15,307 nucleotides of DNA, from assembly GCA_964549245.1 (NCBI GenBank), contig CAZJUO010000024.1, positions 1 through 15,307 of the forward strand, written 5' to 3'. Source of the stretch: CAZJUO01 sp964549245 (GTDB lineage: Bacteria > Patescibacteriota > Patescibacteriia > UBA10025 > JAHIVO01). Positions within the stretch are counted from its first letter, which is position 1; every line of letters starts with the position of its first letter. The notes beneath the pieces are model-generated. The model searched no databases. It saw only the letters and a program-made list of their open reading frames with translations, and was not told the origin of the DNA. The position numbers and the translations under genes were made by a program. Positions 6,582-13,032 of the stretch are shown piece by piece.

Positions 6582-7124
6582 TTAAGTAGTGGCATCAACA
6601 ACAAAGTCAAATGTAGTTGAAGTGCCCATGACGCCGTTACCAACGCCTGCTGGCAAGGTGACGGTATAATCCATAGGCATGCTCCAGCCAGTAGGTAGGC
6701 TGTTGCCCGGCAAGAGGATCTGTTTGTTTACCAAATCTTTGAGGTAGCCGTCAAAAACAACCTGGTTGTTCCAGCCAACCGTTGATTCTACCTTGACCAT
6801 TAGTTTGTTGAACAAACTGGTGTTGCCGCCGGTTTTAGCCGCGGAAACGACAATGGAATTTGCTTCCAAAGTACTTGGCCCGCCGAAAAACGGAGCGCCA
6901 TTATTTCTAATGGTAAAGGATCCTGAATAGCTGTCACCAGGAGCCGCGTTGCCAAAGTTAAAACCACTATAGGTCTTGGTGCCATTGATATTGATATCAA
7001 GCACGCCGGTAGCAAAGGTGTTATCGACTACTGAAGCAGAGCTGGTAAAAACAGCGCTGGTAGCTCCCACCGAAATTACTCCGACGAGCGCGATCGTCAT
7101 AAGTGAGAAGAGAATTTTTTTCAT
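6582..7124 (-). CDS. TasA/camelysin-like secreted protein with SipW-type signal peptide
   Basis: This 180-residue protein has a hydrophobic segment (5-22) followed by GATSAVFTSSAS and NTFATGVLDI. That arrangement is the SipW-dependent signal and mature N-terminus of TasA/CalY/camelysin proteins. The next segment, FGNAAPGDSYSGSFTIRNNG, matches the TasA pattern of a PGD turn followed by an NNG strand. Cleavage is expected after A24. In Bacillus, TasA forms extracellular fibres of the biofilm matrix; assembly into fibres here is inference. The protein is shorter than TasA and has Gly/Asn-rich stretches. ATG 7124 is chosen over GTG 7133 because AAGGGGGTG lies at good spacing upstream. The SipW-like peptidase gene follows on the same strand. 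Confidence 0.82.
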   Translation of the reverse strand: MKKILFSLMTIALVGVISVGATSAVFTSSASVVDNTFATGVLDININGTKTYSGFNFGNAAPGDSYSGSFTIRNNGAPFFGGPSTLEANSIVVSAAKTGGNTSLFNKLMVKVESTVGWNNQVVFDGYLKDLVNKQILLPGNSLPTGWSMPMDYTVTLPAGVGNGVMGTSTTFDFVVDATT

Positions 7125-7130
7125 GTTGTA

Positions 7131-7139
7131 CACCCCCTT
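7131..7139 (-). promoter_or_regulatory. Unusually strong Shine-Dalgarno of the TasA-like gene
   Basis: AAGGGGGTG on the minus strand can pair with nine bases of the 16S rRNA 3' end with one G-U wobble. It ends six bases before ATG 7124. No other gene in the window has a comparable site, which suggests high translation of this secreted protein. Confidence 0.7.
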
Positions 7140-7160
7140 CCTTGTAATTGGTTATAAAAA

Positions 7161-7341
7161 ACACCAAATAACCGTACAAGCTATTTGGCTTATCGACCTT
7201 TCTTACATAAGGTACCCTGCAGTATCGGATTAATCGATAAAAAGAGTACCTGGTGTAAAAAAACGATATATAAGGTTGTGTGCATAGGATTTGTAAATAA
7301 AAACACCAGTTATTGGATTTTGGTGTTTTTGGTGTTTGTTT
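7161..7341 (-). promoter_or_regulatory. Folded leader of the TasA-like gene
   Basis: The leader contains a perfect 10-bp stem, AAAAACACCA (7299-7308) with TGGTGTTTTT (7321-7330), ending in a U-rich arm on the minus strand. It also has AGGTAC/GTACCT (7210-7215, 7246-7251) enclosing TATCG/CGATA (7223-7239), and CCAAATA/TATTTGG (7164-7170, 7182-7188). The 10-mer AAAAACACCA is repeated at 7157-7166 close to the ribosome binding site, so at least two alternative pairings exist. Confidence 0.5.
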
Positions 7342-7353
7342 GGGGGTTAATTC

Positions 7354-7381
7354 ATTGTAGCAAAACAAGTTAGGGCGTCAA
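7354..7381 (-). promoter_or_regulatory. Promoter of the TasA-like/sipW transcript
   Basis: Minus-strand TTGACG (7376-7381), a 16-bp spacer and TACAAT (7354-7359). The start would be near 7347, giving a leader of about 220 nt. Confidence 0.7.
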
Positions 7382-7427
7382 TACGGGCAATTGTGTACGA
7401 GCGGGGTGGTTATTAGGATTAGAGCTT

Positions 7428-7456
7428 TTGAATAGTAGGGATAATAATGATATAAT
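7428..7456 (+). promoter_or_regulatory. Promoter of pcm
   Basis: TTGAAT (7428-7433), a 17-bp spacer and a perfect TATAAT (7451-7456). The predicted start near 7463 gives a leader of about 50 nt. It is divergent from the promoter of the TasA-like gene. Confidence 0.75.
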
Positions 7457-7511
7457 CTGATTATCAGTAAATTCAAAAAATAAAGAAAATATTCTAAATT
7501 ATTGATATTCT

Positions 7512-8144
7512 ATGGAGGATTTATTACATAACCTGGTCGAGGAAGGCTATTTAAAAACAGATAAAATTATCGAAGCTTTTCGTGCCATTAAGCGGTCTGA
7601 TTTTTTACCGGATGAAATCAAAGATCAAGCAAATGCCAATATTCCCTTGCCCACCAGCCATGGACAAACTATTTCCCAGCCTTTAACGGTGGCTTTCATG
7701 CTTGAGTTGCTCCAAGCAAAAACGGGAGAGAGGGTTTTGGATGTAGGTTCTGGGTCCGGATGGCAGACGGCGCTGTTGGCACACTTAGTTGGGAGCGAAG
7801 GGCATGTCTACGCCATAGAGAGAGTCCCGGAGCTGAAACGCTTTGGAGAAAAAAATGTAAACAAATACGGATTTGGAAACGTAACTTTTATTTGCGGTGA
7901 CGGCACCAAGGGGTATAAGAAAAAATCGCCCTATGATAAAATCATTGTAGCGGCAGCGGCCGAGATCGGTATTCCCGATATTTTGTTGCACCAACTGAAA
8001 ACCGGCGGCCGTTTGGTCATACCGGTGGGTAAATATGAGCAGGAAATGGTGCAGATGGATAAAATATCCGAAACGGATTATCGAGAGAAAAAATTTCCAG
8101 GATTCCAGTTTGTACCGTTGGTACCGAAGGAGTGGGAAAAATAG
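7512..8144 (+). CDS. pcm: Protein-L-isoaspartate O-methyltransferase
   Basis: The enzyme uses S-adenosylmethionine to methylate isoaspartyl residues in aged proteins, starting their repair in the cytoplasm. The 210 residues match the family length. Visible motifs are HGQTISQP (50-57, substrate and cofactor region), VLDVGSGSGW (75-84, SAM-binding motif I), an acidic residue at the end of strand 2 (E103), GDG (129-131), and LKTGGRLVIPVG (162-173). The C-terminus FVPLVP is also typical. ATG 7512 has no Shine-Dalgarno. The gene has its own promoter and is divergent from the TasA-like gene; no terminator of clear quality follows. Confidence 0.93.
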   Translation: MEDLLHNLVEEGYLKTDKIIEAFRAIKRSDFLPDEIKDQANANIPLPTSHGQTISQPLTVAFMLELLQAKTGERVLDVGSGSGWQTALLAHLVGSEGHVYAIERVPELKRFGEKNVNKYGFGNVTFICGDGTKGYKKKSPYDKIIVAAAAEIGIPDILLHQLKTGGRLVIPVGKYEQEMVQMDKISETDYREKKFPGFQFVPLVPKEWEK

Positions 8145-8379
8145 TTGCATTCATAACACTAATGCCGTTTTACTAATTATGTTTACAGCAGATAGCAAAT
8201 TAGAAACAAGTCTTATGTTCCAGGTTTAAGGAAAACAGTATAGAAGAATGTTACTGGTCTAAGGGTTTGGCACTATGACTTAAAACTGATGACCATACAG
8301 CCCTCTTTAAACTTACAACTTACTTCTCGTTACTAGTAGAATGAATGAAAATAACTTGTGATACTAAACATAAACAACT
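8145..8379. other. Intergenic region, pcm to manC
   Basis: I see no gene here. A weak hairpin (GCATT 8147-8151 with AATGC 8161-8165, then CGTTTT) could end pcm transcripts. TGTGATACT at 8357-8365 could be an extended -10 box giving a very short leader for manC, but no convincing -35 is present. Confidence 0.35.
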
Positions 8380-9456
8380 ATGAAAATTGTAATATTAGCC
8401 GGCGGGGGCGGGACAAGGCTATGGCCCGTTTCTCGAAAACGAAAACCAAAACACATTCAACCATTTATTGGCAATAAGACCTTATTGCAAAAAACGTATA
8501 GCCGTGTACGTAGCGGTATTAAAAACCGTGATATTTATATTTCCACCAATTACAAGCATTATCCGGCGGTAGCCAAGCAAATTCCCAGCCTGCCCCGCCA
8601 AAATTATATTTTGGAAACAGAAAAAAGGGACACCGCGGCGGCTATTGGCCTGGCCGCTATTACCCTAGCCAAAGAAAATCCCAAAGAAATCATGGTTATG
8701 GCCAACGCTGATCATTTTATCAAGCAGGAAAGGGAATATATCAGGCTACTGCATCTGGCTGAAAAAGTATTAAAGCAAGATAGTAAGAATTCCATGGTAA
8801 TCGGCGTTCGGCCAACCTACCCCGAAACAGGCTATGGGTACGTGAAAATCAATAAAGTATATAAACAGATCGGCAATGACGAAATTTTCCACGGCCAGAA
8901 ATTTATTGAAAAACCTGATTTGCCAAAAGCCAAACAGTACGTAAAAAGCTGGGATTACTTATGGAATTCGGGCATGTTCTGCTGGCAGGTTGATTATCTA
9001 TTGTCCATGTATAAAAAGTTTTTGCCTCGGCATTATGCCATTTTGCAGCGTATTGCGCCGGCTCTTGGTACTAGCCGGGAAAAGAGCACAGTCAAGCGGG
9101 AATTCAAGAAGTTTAAGCCTATATCGATTGATTATGGGATTATGGAGCGAACCCGTAAGCTACTGGTCATACCCGCTTCATTTGACTGGGCTGACGTTGG
9201 GCATTGGAGGGCGGTCAAAGATATCCTGTCCAAGAACCAGAATGACAACATTGTTCGCGGCAGCCTTGTCACGGTTGATTCTGAAGATAATTTAATTTAC
9301 AGCTATACCGGACGTTTGGTGGCCACGGCTGGACTGCGTAATATGGTAGTGATTGATACCGAGGATTGCCTGCTGGTTTGCCCGAAAGACCGGGCGCAGG
9401 ACGTAAAAAAGATTGTCCAAGCGTTAGAAAAAAAGCGGATGAAACGCTACTTATAG
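8380..9456 (+). CDS. manC: Mannose-1-phosphate guanylyltransferase
   Basis: The enzyme makes GDP-mannose from mannose-1-phosphate and GTP for surface glycans. The 358-residue sequence shows the nucleotidyltransferase signature LAGGGGTRLWPVSRKRKPK (6-24), ETEKRDTAAAIG (79-90), NADHFI (109-114), PETGYGYV (148-155), FIEKP (175-179), WNSGMFCW (195-202), SIDYGIMER (249-257) and DWADVGHW (269-276). The segment usually reading P-S/A-DH is NADH here. There is no C-terminal phosphomannose isomerase domain, so it is the short, single-function form. ATG 8380 has no Shine-Dalgarno. A 54-bp gap separates it from mltG. Confidence 0.93.
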   Translation: MKIVILAGGGGTRLWPVSRKRKPKHIQPFIGNKTLLQKTYSRVRSGIKNRDIYISTNYKHYPAVAKQIPSLPRQNYILETEKRDTAAAIGLAAITLAKENPKEIMVMANADHFIKQEREYIRLLHLAEKVLKQDSKNSMVIGVRPTYPETGYGYVKINKVYKQIGNDEIFHGQKFIEKPDLPKAKQYVKSWDYLWNSGMFCWQVDYLLSMYKKFLPRHYAILQRIAPALGTSREKSTVKREFKKFKPISIDYGIMERTRKLLVIPASFDWADVGHWRAVKDILSKNQNDNIVRGSLVTVDSEDNLIYSYTGRLVATAGLRNMVVIDTEDCLLVCPKDRAQDVKKIVQALEKKRMKRYL

Positions 9457-9510
9457 CACGGCGTATTACTTATGGTAAAGTCGGCTGTTTTGTGATAGGA
9501 TAATACTACT

Positions 9511-10536
9511 ATGCTAAAAAAGATATTAATCGTTTTATTTTTTGTAATCATCGCTGCGGTAATTTTTGGGGGGCTTTATTTTTGGAATCAGATTAGCTGG
9601 CCCGTTTCATCATCCGCTGAAACGGAGTCGTTTACTGTTCGGCAGGGAGAGGGGGTAAAGGAAATCGCCGCCAACTTGGAAGCAGTAGGGCTGATACGGA
9701 GCCAGTTTTGGTTTGAAACGTATGTATATGTAGACCGGTCAGAAACCGAGTTTATCGCCGGCACTTATTCATTATCACCTGACATGAATATCAAAGAGAT
9801 AGTCAGCGCTTTCAAACAGGGTGAAAATACCCACGAGAATACCATAACCATTATTGAGGGCTGGGATTCAGAAGAAATTGCGGAATATCTCCAAGAAAAA
9901 GGTATTGTGAGCTCGGATACTTTTTTACAAACAGCTGCAGTGGCTGATTCACGAGAGATCATACCGGATACGACGTATGATTTTTTGGCCGATAAGCCGG
10001 AGGACCAAGGCTTGGAGGGGTATTTGTTTCCTGATACCTATCGGGTTTATGAGGACGCGGAAGCTGCCGATATCGTAGAAAAAATGCTGGATAATTTTGG
10101 TGAAAAATTTACTGATGACATGAAGAAAGATGCGGCTAAAGGCAATATGAGTGTGTACGAAATCGTAACCCTCGCTTCGATAATTGAGAAAGAGGTTCGT
10201 ACAGACGAGGATAGGAAAATTGCCGCGGGGATATTTTATGACCGTTTGAATGTAGGGGTGCCTCTAGAATCTGACGCCACGGTGAATTATGTTACTGGCA
10301 AACAGGCGCTGCGGCCATCAGCCAGCGATTTGGCCGCAAACAGTTTGTATAATACCTATAAATACAAAGGGCTGCCCCCCGGACCTATTTGCAATCCGTC
10401 GTTATCAGCCATGCTGGCGGCAATTTATCCGGAAACAACCGATTATTTTTATTTTTTGACCAAGCCGGATGGTTCAACGGTTTTCAGTAAAACATATGAC
10501 GAGCATCTGGAAAATAAAAGGAAATACCTAGATTAG
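9511..10536 (+). CDS. mltG: Endolytic murein transglycosylase MltG
   Basis: MltG cuts nascent peptidoglycan strands at the outer face of the membrane and helps set glycan length. The 341-residue protein begins with one membrane anchor (about 4-24). A LysM-like region follows (about 40-105, containing RQGEGVKEIAANLEAVGLI). The YceG-type catalytic part includes LEGYLFPDTYRV (168-179), TLASIIEKEV (220-229) with catalytic Glu E226, SDATVNY (254-260) and LPPGPICNP (288-296). Length and layout are normal. A modest AGGA lies 10 nt before ATG 9511. The UMP kinase gene starts 6 nt after the stop, so the two are very likely co-transcribed. Confidence 0.95.
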   Translation: MLKKILIVLFFVIIAAVIFGGLYFWNQISWPVSSSAETESFTVRQGEGVKEIAANLEAVGLIRSQFWFETYVYVDRSETEFIAGTYSLSPDMNIKEIVSAFKQGENTHENTITIIEGWDSEEIAEYLQEKGIVSSDTFLQTAAVADSREIIPDTTYDFLADKPEDQGLEGYLFPDTYRVYEDAEAADIVEKMLDNFGEKFTDDMKKDAAKGNMSVYEIVTLASIIEKEVRTDEDRKIAAGIFYDRLNVGVPLESDATVNYVTGKQALRPSASDLAANSLYNTYKYKGLPPGPICNPSLSAMLAAIYPETTDYFYFLTKPDGSTVFSKTYDEHLENKRKYLD

Positions 10537-10542
10537 CGTTTT

Positions 10543-11241
10543 ATGGCAAAAGTTAAGGTAGACAAAACTATCGTACTGTCGCTTGGGGGATCGATTATTA
10601 TTCCGGATAAAATCAATGTTACATACCTGAAACGGTTTAGATCCTTGATGTTGAAATTAAATAAACGGGGCTACCGTTTTATCATTGTCACCGGCGGGGG
10701 AGATATTTGCCGTCATTACCAAAAAGCGGCCCGCTTAGTGAGGCCCGAAATTTCCAGCATTGACCTTGATTGGATTGGTATTTCCGCCACCAAATATAAC
10801 GCTGAATTAATTCGGGCGATTTTTGGCTCCCAGGCTCACCGTTCGATTATTACCAATCCATTGAAAAAAGCAAAAACAGGAAAAAAGATAATTATCGGGT
10901 CTGGCTGGAAACCGGGCTGTTCGTCTGACAAGGACGCTGTCTTGCTGGCAAAAACATACGGAGCAAAAAAATTAATTAATCTTTCCAACATCCGTTTTGT
11001 GTACACCGCCGATCCAAAGAAAAATAAAAACGCCAAACCAATACGGAGAATGTCTTGGCGCGAATTAATTGCTATTACCGGCCGGAAGTGGCAACCAGGG
11101 GCGCATGTGCCGTTTGATCCGGAGGCTTCGAAAGTGGCCAGCCGAATGGGTTTAGAAGTAGTTATCTGTTCCGGAAAGGACATGCAAAACTTAAATAATA
11201 TTATTACCAAAAAAAGAGGAGTTGGGACTATTATTAAATAA
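10543..11241 (+). CDS. pyrH: UMP kinase, archaeal-type amino-acid-kinase family
   Basis: This 232-residue amino-acid-kinase-fold protein probably phosphorylates UMP to UDP. Motifs are LSLGGSII (13-20), IVTGGGDICRHY (48-59), GWKPGCSSDKDAVLLA (121-136, nucleotide binding) and NLSNIRFVYTADP (146-158). PGAHVPFDPEAS (185-196) resembles the archaeal-type UMP kinase ending rather than the hexameric bacterial PyrH. A related specificity, such as isopentenyl phosphate or another small phosphate acceptor, cannot be excluded from sequence alone. ATG 10543 follows the mltG stop by 6 nt and the next gene begins 8 nt after its stop, so it is the middle gene of a tight three-gene cluster. Confidence 0.8.
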   Translation: MAKVKVDKTIVLSLGGSIIIPDKINVTYLKRFRSLMLKLNKRGYRFIIVTGGGDICRHYQKAARLVRPEISSIDLDWIGISATKYNAELIRAIFGSQAHRSIITNPLKKAKTGKKIIIGSGWKPGCSSDKDAVLLAKTYGAKKLINLSNIRFVYTADPKKNKNAKPIRRMSWRELIAITGRKWQPGAHVPFDPEASKVASRMGLEVVICSGKDMQNLNNIITKKRGVGTIIK

Positions 11242-11249
11242 TTATTCAT

Positions 11250-11564
11250 ATGAAAGATGAACGGGGCGTTAATTATGAACTATCCTTTGACCAGGAAAAG
11301 GAAAATATGGCCAAAGGAGTCGAAGCGGCTATTGAGGAAACCAGGCAGATGATTGAGGGAAGCGTAACAATCGAGCATCTGACGACTTTTTTAATCCAGA
11401 GGATTGAAGGAGCGTTAGCTATCGGAGTGGACGAACAACAGCGCAATGACATTGCCAAGGTGCTGCAGGATGCGCCATCATTCCGTGAGGCAGATACAAA
11501 AGAACTATCAGAAGCAATTGTGGCGGTGTTATATAATGCCAAACAGCAAAATACTGCCGCTTAA
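11250..11564 (+). CDS. Uncharacterised 104-residue helical protein
   Basis: I do not recognise this protein. It is acidic, lacks a signal peptide or membrane segment and has no Cys. Its composition (long stretches rich in E, A, Q, K and I) suggests mostly helices. The central stretch VTIEHLTTFLIQRIEGALAI could be an amphipathic core helix pair. It starts 8 nt after the UMP kinase stop and lies just before the rplJ promoter, so it is the last gene of the mltG-pyrH cluster. No Shine-Dalgarno is seen. The coding frame is supported by the tight spacing and regular composition rather than by a known family. Confidence 0.7.
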   Translation: MKDERGVNYELSFDQEKENMAKGVEAAIEETRQMIEGSVTIEHLTTFLIQRIEGALAIGVDEQQRNDIAKVLQDAPSFREADTKELSEAIVAVLYNAKQQNTAA

Positions 11565-11576
11565 GAACCTCTTTAC

Positions 11577-11605
11577 TTGACAGTATTTACGGCTTTGTAT
11601 ATACT
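11577..11605 (+). promoter_or_regulatory. Promoter of rplJ-rplL
   Basis: A perfect TTGACA (11577-11582), a 17-bp spacer and TATACT (11600-11605). The predicted start near 11612 gives a leader of about 325 nt. Confidence 0.85.
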
Positions 11606-11620
11606 GTGAATAACATTTAG

Positions 11621-11742
11621 TAACAAGCCACAGACAGTAGGTATTCGTAATAAAAACGTTGTAAATCCTGCCGAGGCGATTGTTAATTGGCATGTTGGCT
11701 AGTTAGCAAGGTAGCGAGTCTGTGGTTATCCCGCAGATTTTT
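11621..11742 (+). promoter_or_regulatory. L10 ribosomal-protein leader with attenuator
   Basis: The strings AGACAGTAGG (11633-11641 region) and AATCCTGCCGAGG (about 11664-11676) match the L10 leader family known from Firmicutes, in which L10(L12)4 binds a kink-turn. CCACAGAC (11628-11635) can pair with GTCTGTGG (11718-11725). The same bases can instead pair as TCTGTGG (11719-11725) with CCGCAGA (11731-11737), followed by TTTTT (11738-11742), which is an intrinsic terminator. The two pairings exclude each other, which is the expected attenuation switch. Which state L10 favours here is inference. Confidence 0.82.
11719..11742 (+). terminator. Attenuator terminator in the L10 leader
   Basis: A 7-bp stem with one G-U wobble (11719-11725 with 11731-11737), loop TTATC, then five T residues. 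It overlaps the 3' half of the outer leader stem. Confidence 0.75.
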
Positions 11743-11770
11743 ATATTTAAACAAGGATAAAAAGAGCTAG

Positions 11771-11917
11771 AGGAACTATAGGTTACGAAGGATATTGGTA
11801 GAGGAGTAGAGAGGTGTACATGGTTAGTGTTTTTAAAACCGCGATAGACCAATTATTCCCTTTTCATCTTAACCTTGTATCCTATTAACCTTTCAACGCA
11901 TAGCCCTTGTGGTTCCT
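11771..11917 (+). ncRNA. Second folded region between attenuator and rplJ
   Basis: Nested complementary segments run in order. AGGAAC (11771-11776) pairs with GTTCCT (11912-11917), GGTT (11781-11784) with AACC (11887-11890), AGGATA (11789-11794) with TATCCT (11878-11883), TTGGT (11795-11799) with ACCAA (11848-11852), and GGTT (11822-11825) with AACC (11837-11840). This part lies downstream of the attenuator, so it is transcribed only on readthrough. It is not part of the L10 leader as I know it. Confidence 0.4.
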
Positions 11918-11936
11918 TTAACCATTTAGAAAATAT

Positions 11937-12461
11937 ATGGCAAAGACAAAACAACAGAAGGAAGAAATAGTAAAAAAAATAACGGATCGCTTATCAGGAG
12001 CCGCATCGGTAATATTTGTTAACTTTGACGGCTTGAATGTCCAAGAAACTACCGAGCTGCGCAGCATCTTGCGCGAAGAGGGTATTGAATATACGGTAGC
12101 CAAGCGGACATTATTGCAGCTGGCTCTGGAAAAAGCTGATTTGAAAGGAATAGATATCAGTGCTCTGCCAGGCGGACTGGGAGCGGCTTTTGGCAAAGAA
12201 GATGAGGTACTGCCTGCTAAATTGCTGTATACTTTCGGTAAAAAGCACGAGGCGCTTAAGCTGATAGGCGGAATCTACCAAGACAAGTTTATTGGTGCCG
12301 AAGAAGCATTAGCTCTCGCCCAATTGCCTGGCAAGGAAGAACTGAAGGCAAAACTGGTATGGCTGGTAAATTATCCAGTCAGTGGATTTGTCAATGTGCT
12401 GGCGGGGTCCATGCGGCAGTTGGTTTATGCGTTGCAGGCCATAAAAGAGTCGAAATCATAA
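11937..12461 (+). CDS. rplJ: 50S ribosomal protein L10
   Basis: L10 anchors the L7/L12 dimers on the large-subunit stalk and is the autoregulator of this operon. The 174 residues begin MAKTKQQKEEIVKKITDRL and continue with ASVIFVNFDGLNVQETTELR, YTVAKRTLLQLAL and LPGKEELKAKLVWLVNYPVSGF, all standard for bacterial L10. The C-terminal helix (about 155-174) should carry the L7/L12 dimers. ATG 11937 is preceded by an A/T-rich stretch without a Shine-Dalgarno. rplL follows after 30 bp. Confidence 0.96.
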   Translation: MAKTKQQKEEIVKKITDRLSGAASVIFVNFDGLNVQETTELRSILREEGIEYTVAKRTLLQLALEKADLKGIDISALPGGLGAAFGKEDEVLPAKLLYTFGKKHEALKLIGGIYQDKFIGAEEALALAQLPGKEELKAKLVWLVNYPVSGFVNVLAGSMRQLVYALQAIKESKS

Positions 12462-12491
12462 TAATAGTTTAATAAGTAATCATATAAACAT

Positions 12492-12962
12492 ATGGCAGAC
12501 GAACAATCTACCTCCGCAAACGTTCCGGAGGATAAAAAAGAACAAGCCGACACCGAAAACAAAGAGGAAAAAACTGTTGAAGTGCCGGAAAAATTCAAGG
12601 ATCTTATCGAGAAAATCGAGAAACTGACCGTTATGGAGTTAGCCGAACTGGTCAAGGTCCTCGAGGATAAATTTGGCGTATCGGCGCAGGCTCCAGTGGC
12701 AGTAGCCGGAGCGGCCGGAGCGGCCGGCGGAGAAGAAGCGGGTGAAGAAAAATCATCCTTCAACGTTGAGTTGACCGGTGCCGGATCAAACAAGATTGCG
12801 GTCATCAAAGTAGTTCGCGAAATTACAGAAAAAGGCCTCAAAGACGCAAAAGACATCGTCGATAGCGCACCGAAAGTCATCAAAGAGGAAGCTACCAAAG
12901 AAGAGGCAGAGGAGATAAAGAAGAAACTGGAAGAAGCAGGAGCCCAGGTTACGCTAAAATAA
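12492..12962 (+). CDS. rplL: 50S ribosomal protein L7/L12 with acidic N-terminal extension
   Basis: L7/L12 forms the mobile stalk that recruits translation factors. The usual N-terminal dimerisation domain starts only near residue 34 (KFKDLIEKIEKLTVMELAELVK). An Ala/Gly-rich hinge (about 66-86) and the C-terminal factor-binding domain (89-156) with NKIAVIKVVREITEKGLKDAKDIVDSAP follow. Residues 1-33 form a charged, low-complexity extension rich in D, E, K, S and T that is absent from typical L7/L12 of 120-130 residues. An internal start at M48 would delete part of the domain, so ATG 12492 is favoured. A strong terminator follows 15 bp after the stop. Confidence 0.95.
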   Translation: MADEQSTSANVPEDKKEQADTENKEEKTVEVPEKFKDLIEKIEKLTVMELAELVKVLEDKFGVSAQAPVAVAGAAGAAGGEEAGEEKSSFNVELTGAGSNKIAVIKVVREITEKGLKDAKDIVDSAPKVIKEEATKEEAEEIKKKLEEAGAQVTLK

Positions 12963-12977
12963 CAAAGAAGAATAATA

Positions 12978-13014
12978 AAAATCGCTTCAAGCTAGCAATA
13001 GTAGAAGCGATTTT
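12978..13014. terminator. Bidirectional terminator after rplL
   Basis: A perfect 11-bp stem, AAAATCGCTTC (12978-12988) with GAAGCGATTTT (13004-13014), has a 15-nt loop. It has U-rich ends on both strands, so it ends rplL on plus and the membrane pseudophosphatase gene on minus. Confidence 0.9.
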
Positions 13015-13032
13015 ATTTATCTGTAAATATGG

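Noticed and set aside
9476..9504. Separate promoter for mltG at GATAAT (9499-9504)
   Set aside because: No acceptable -35 at the right distance, and the same bases supply the AGGA ribosome site.
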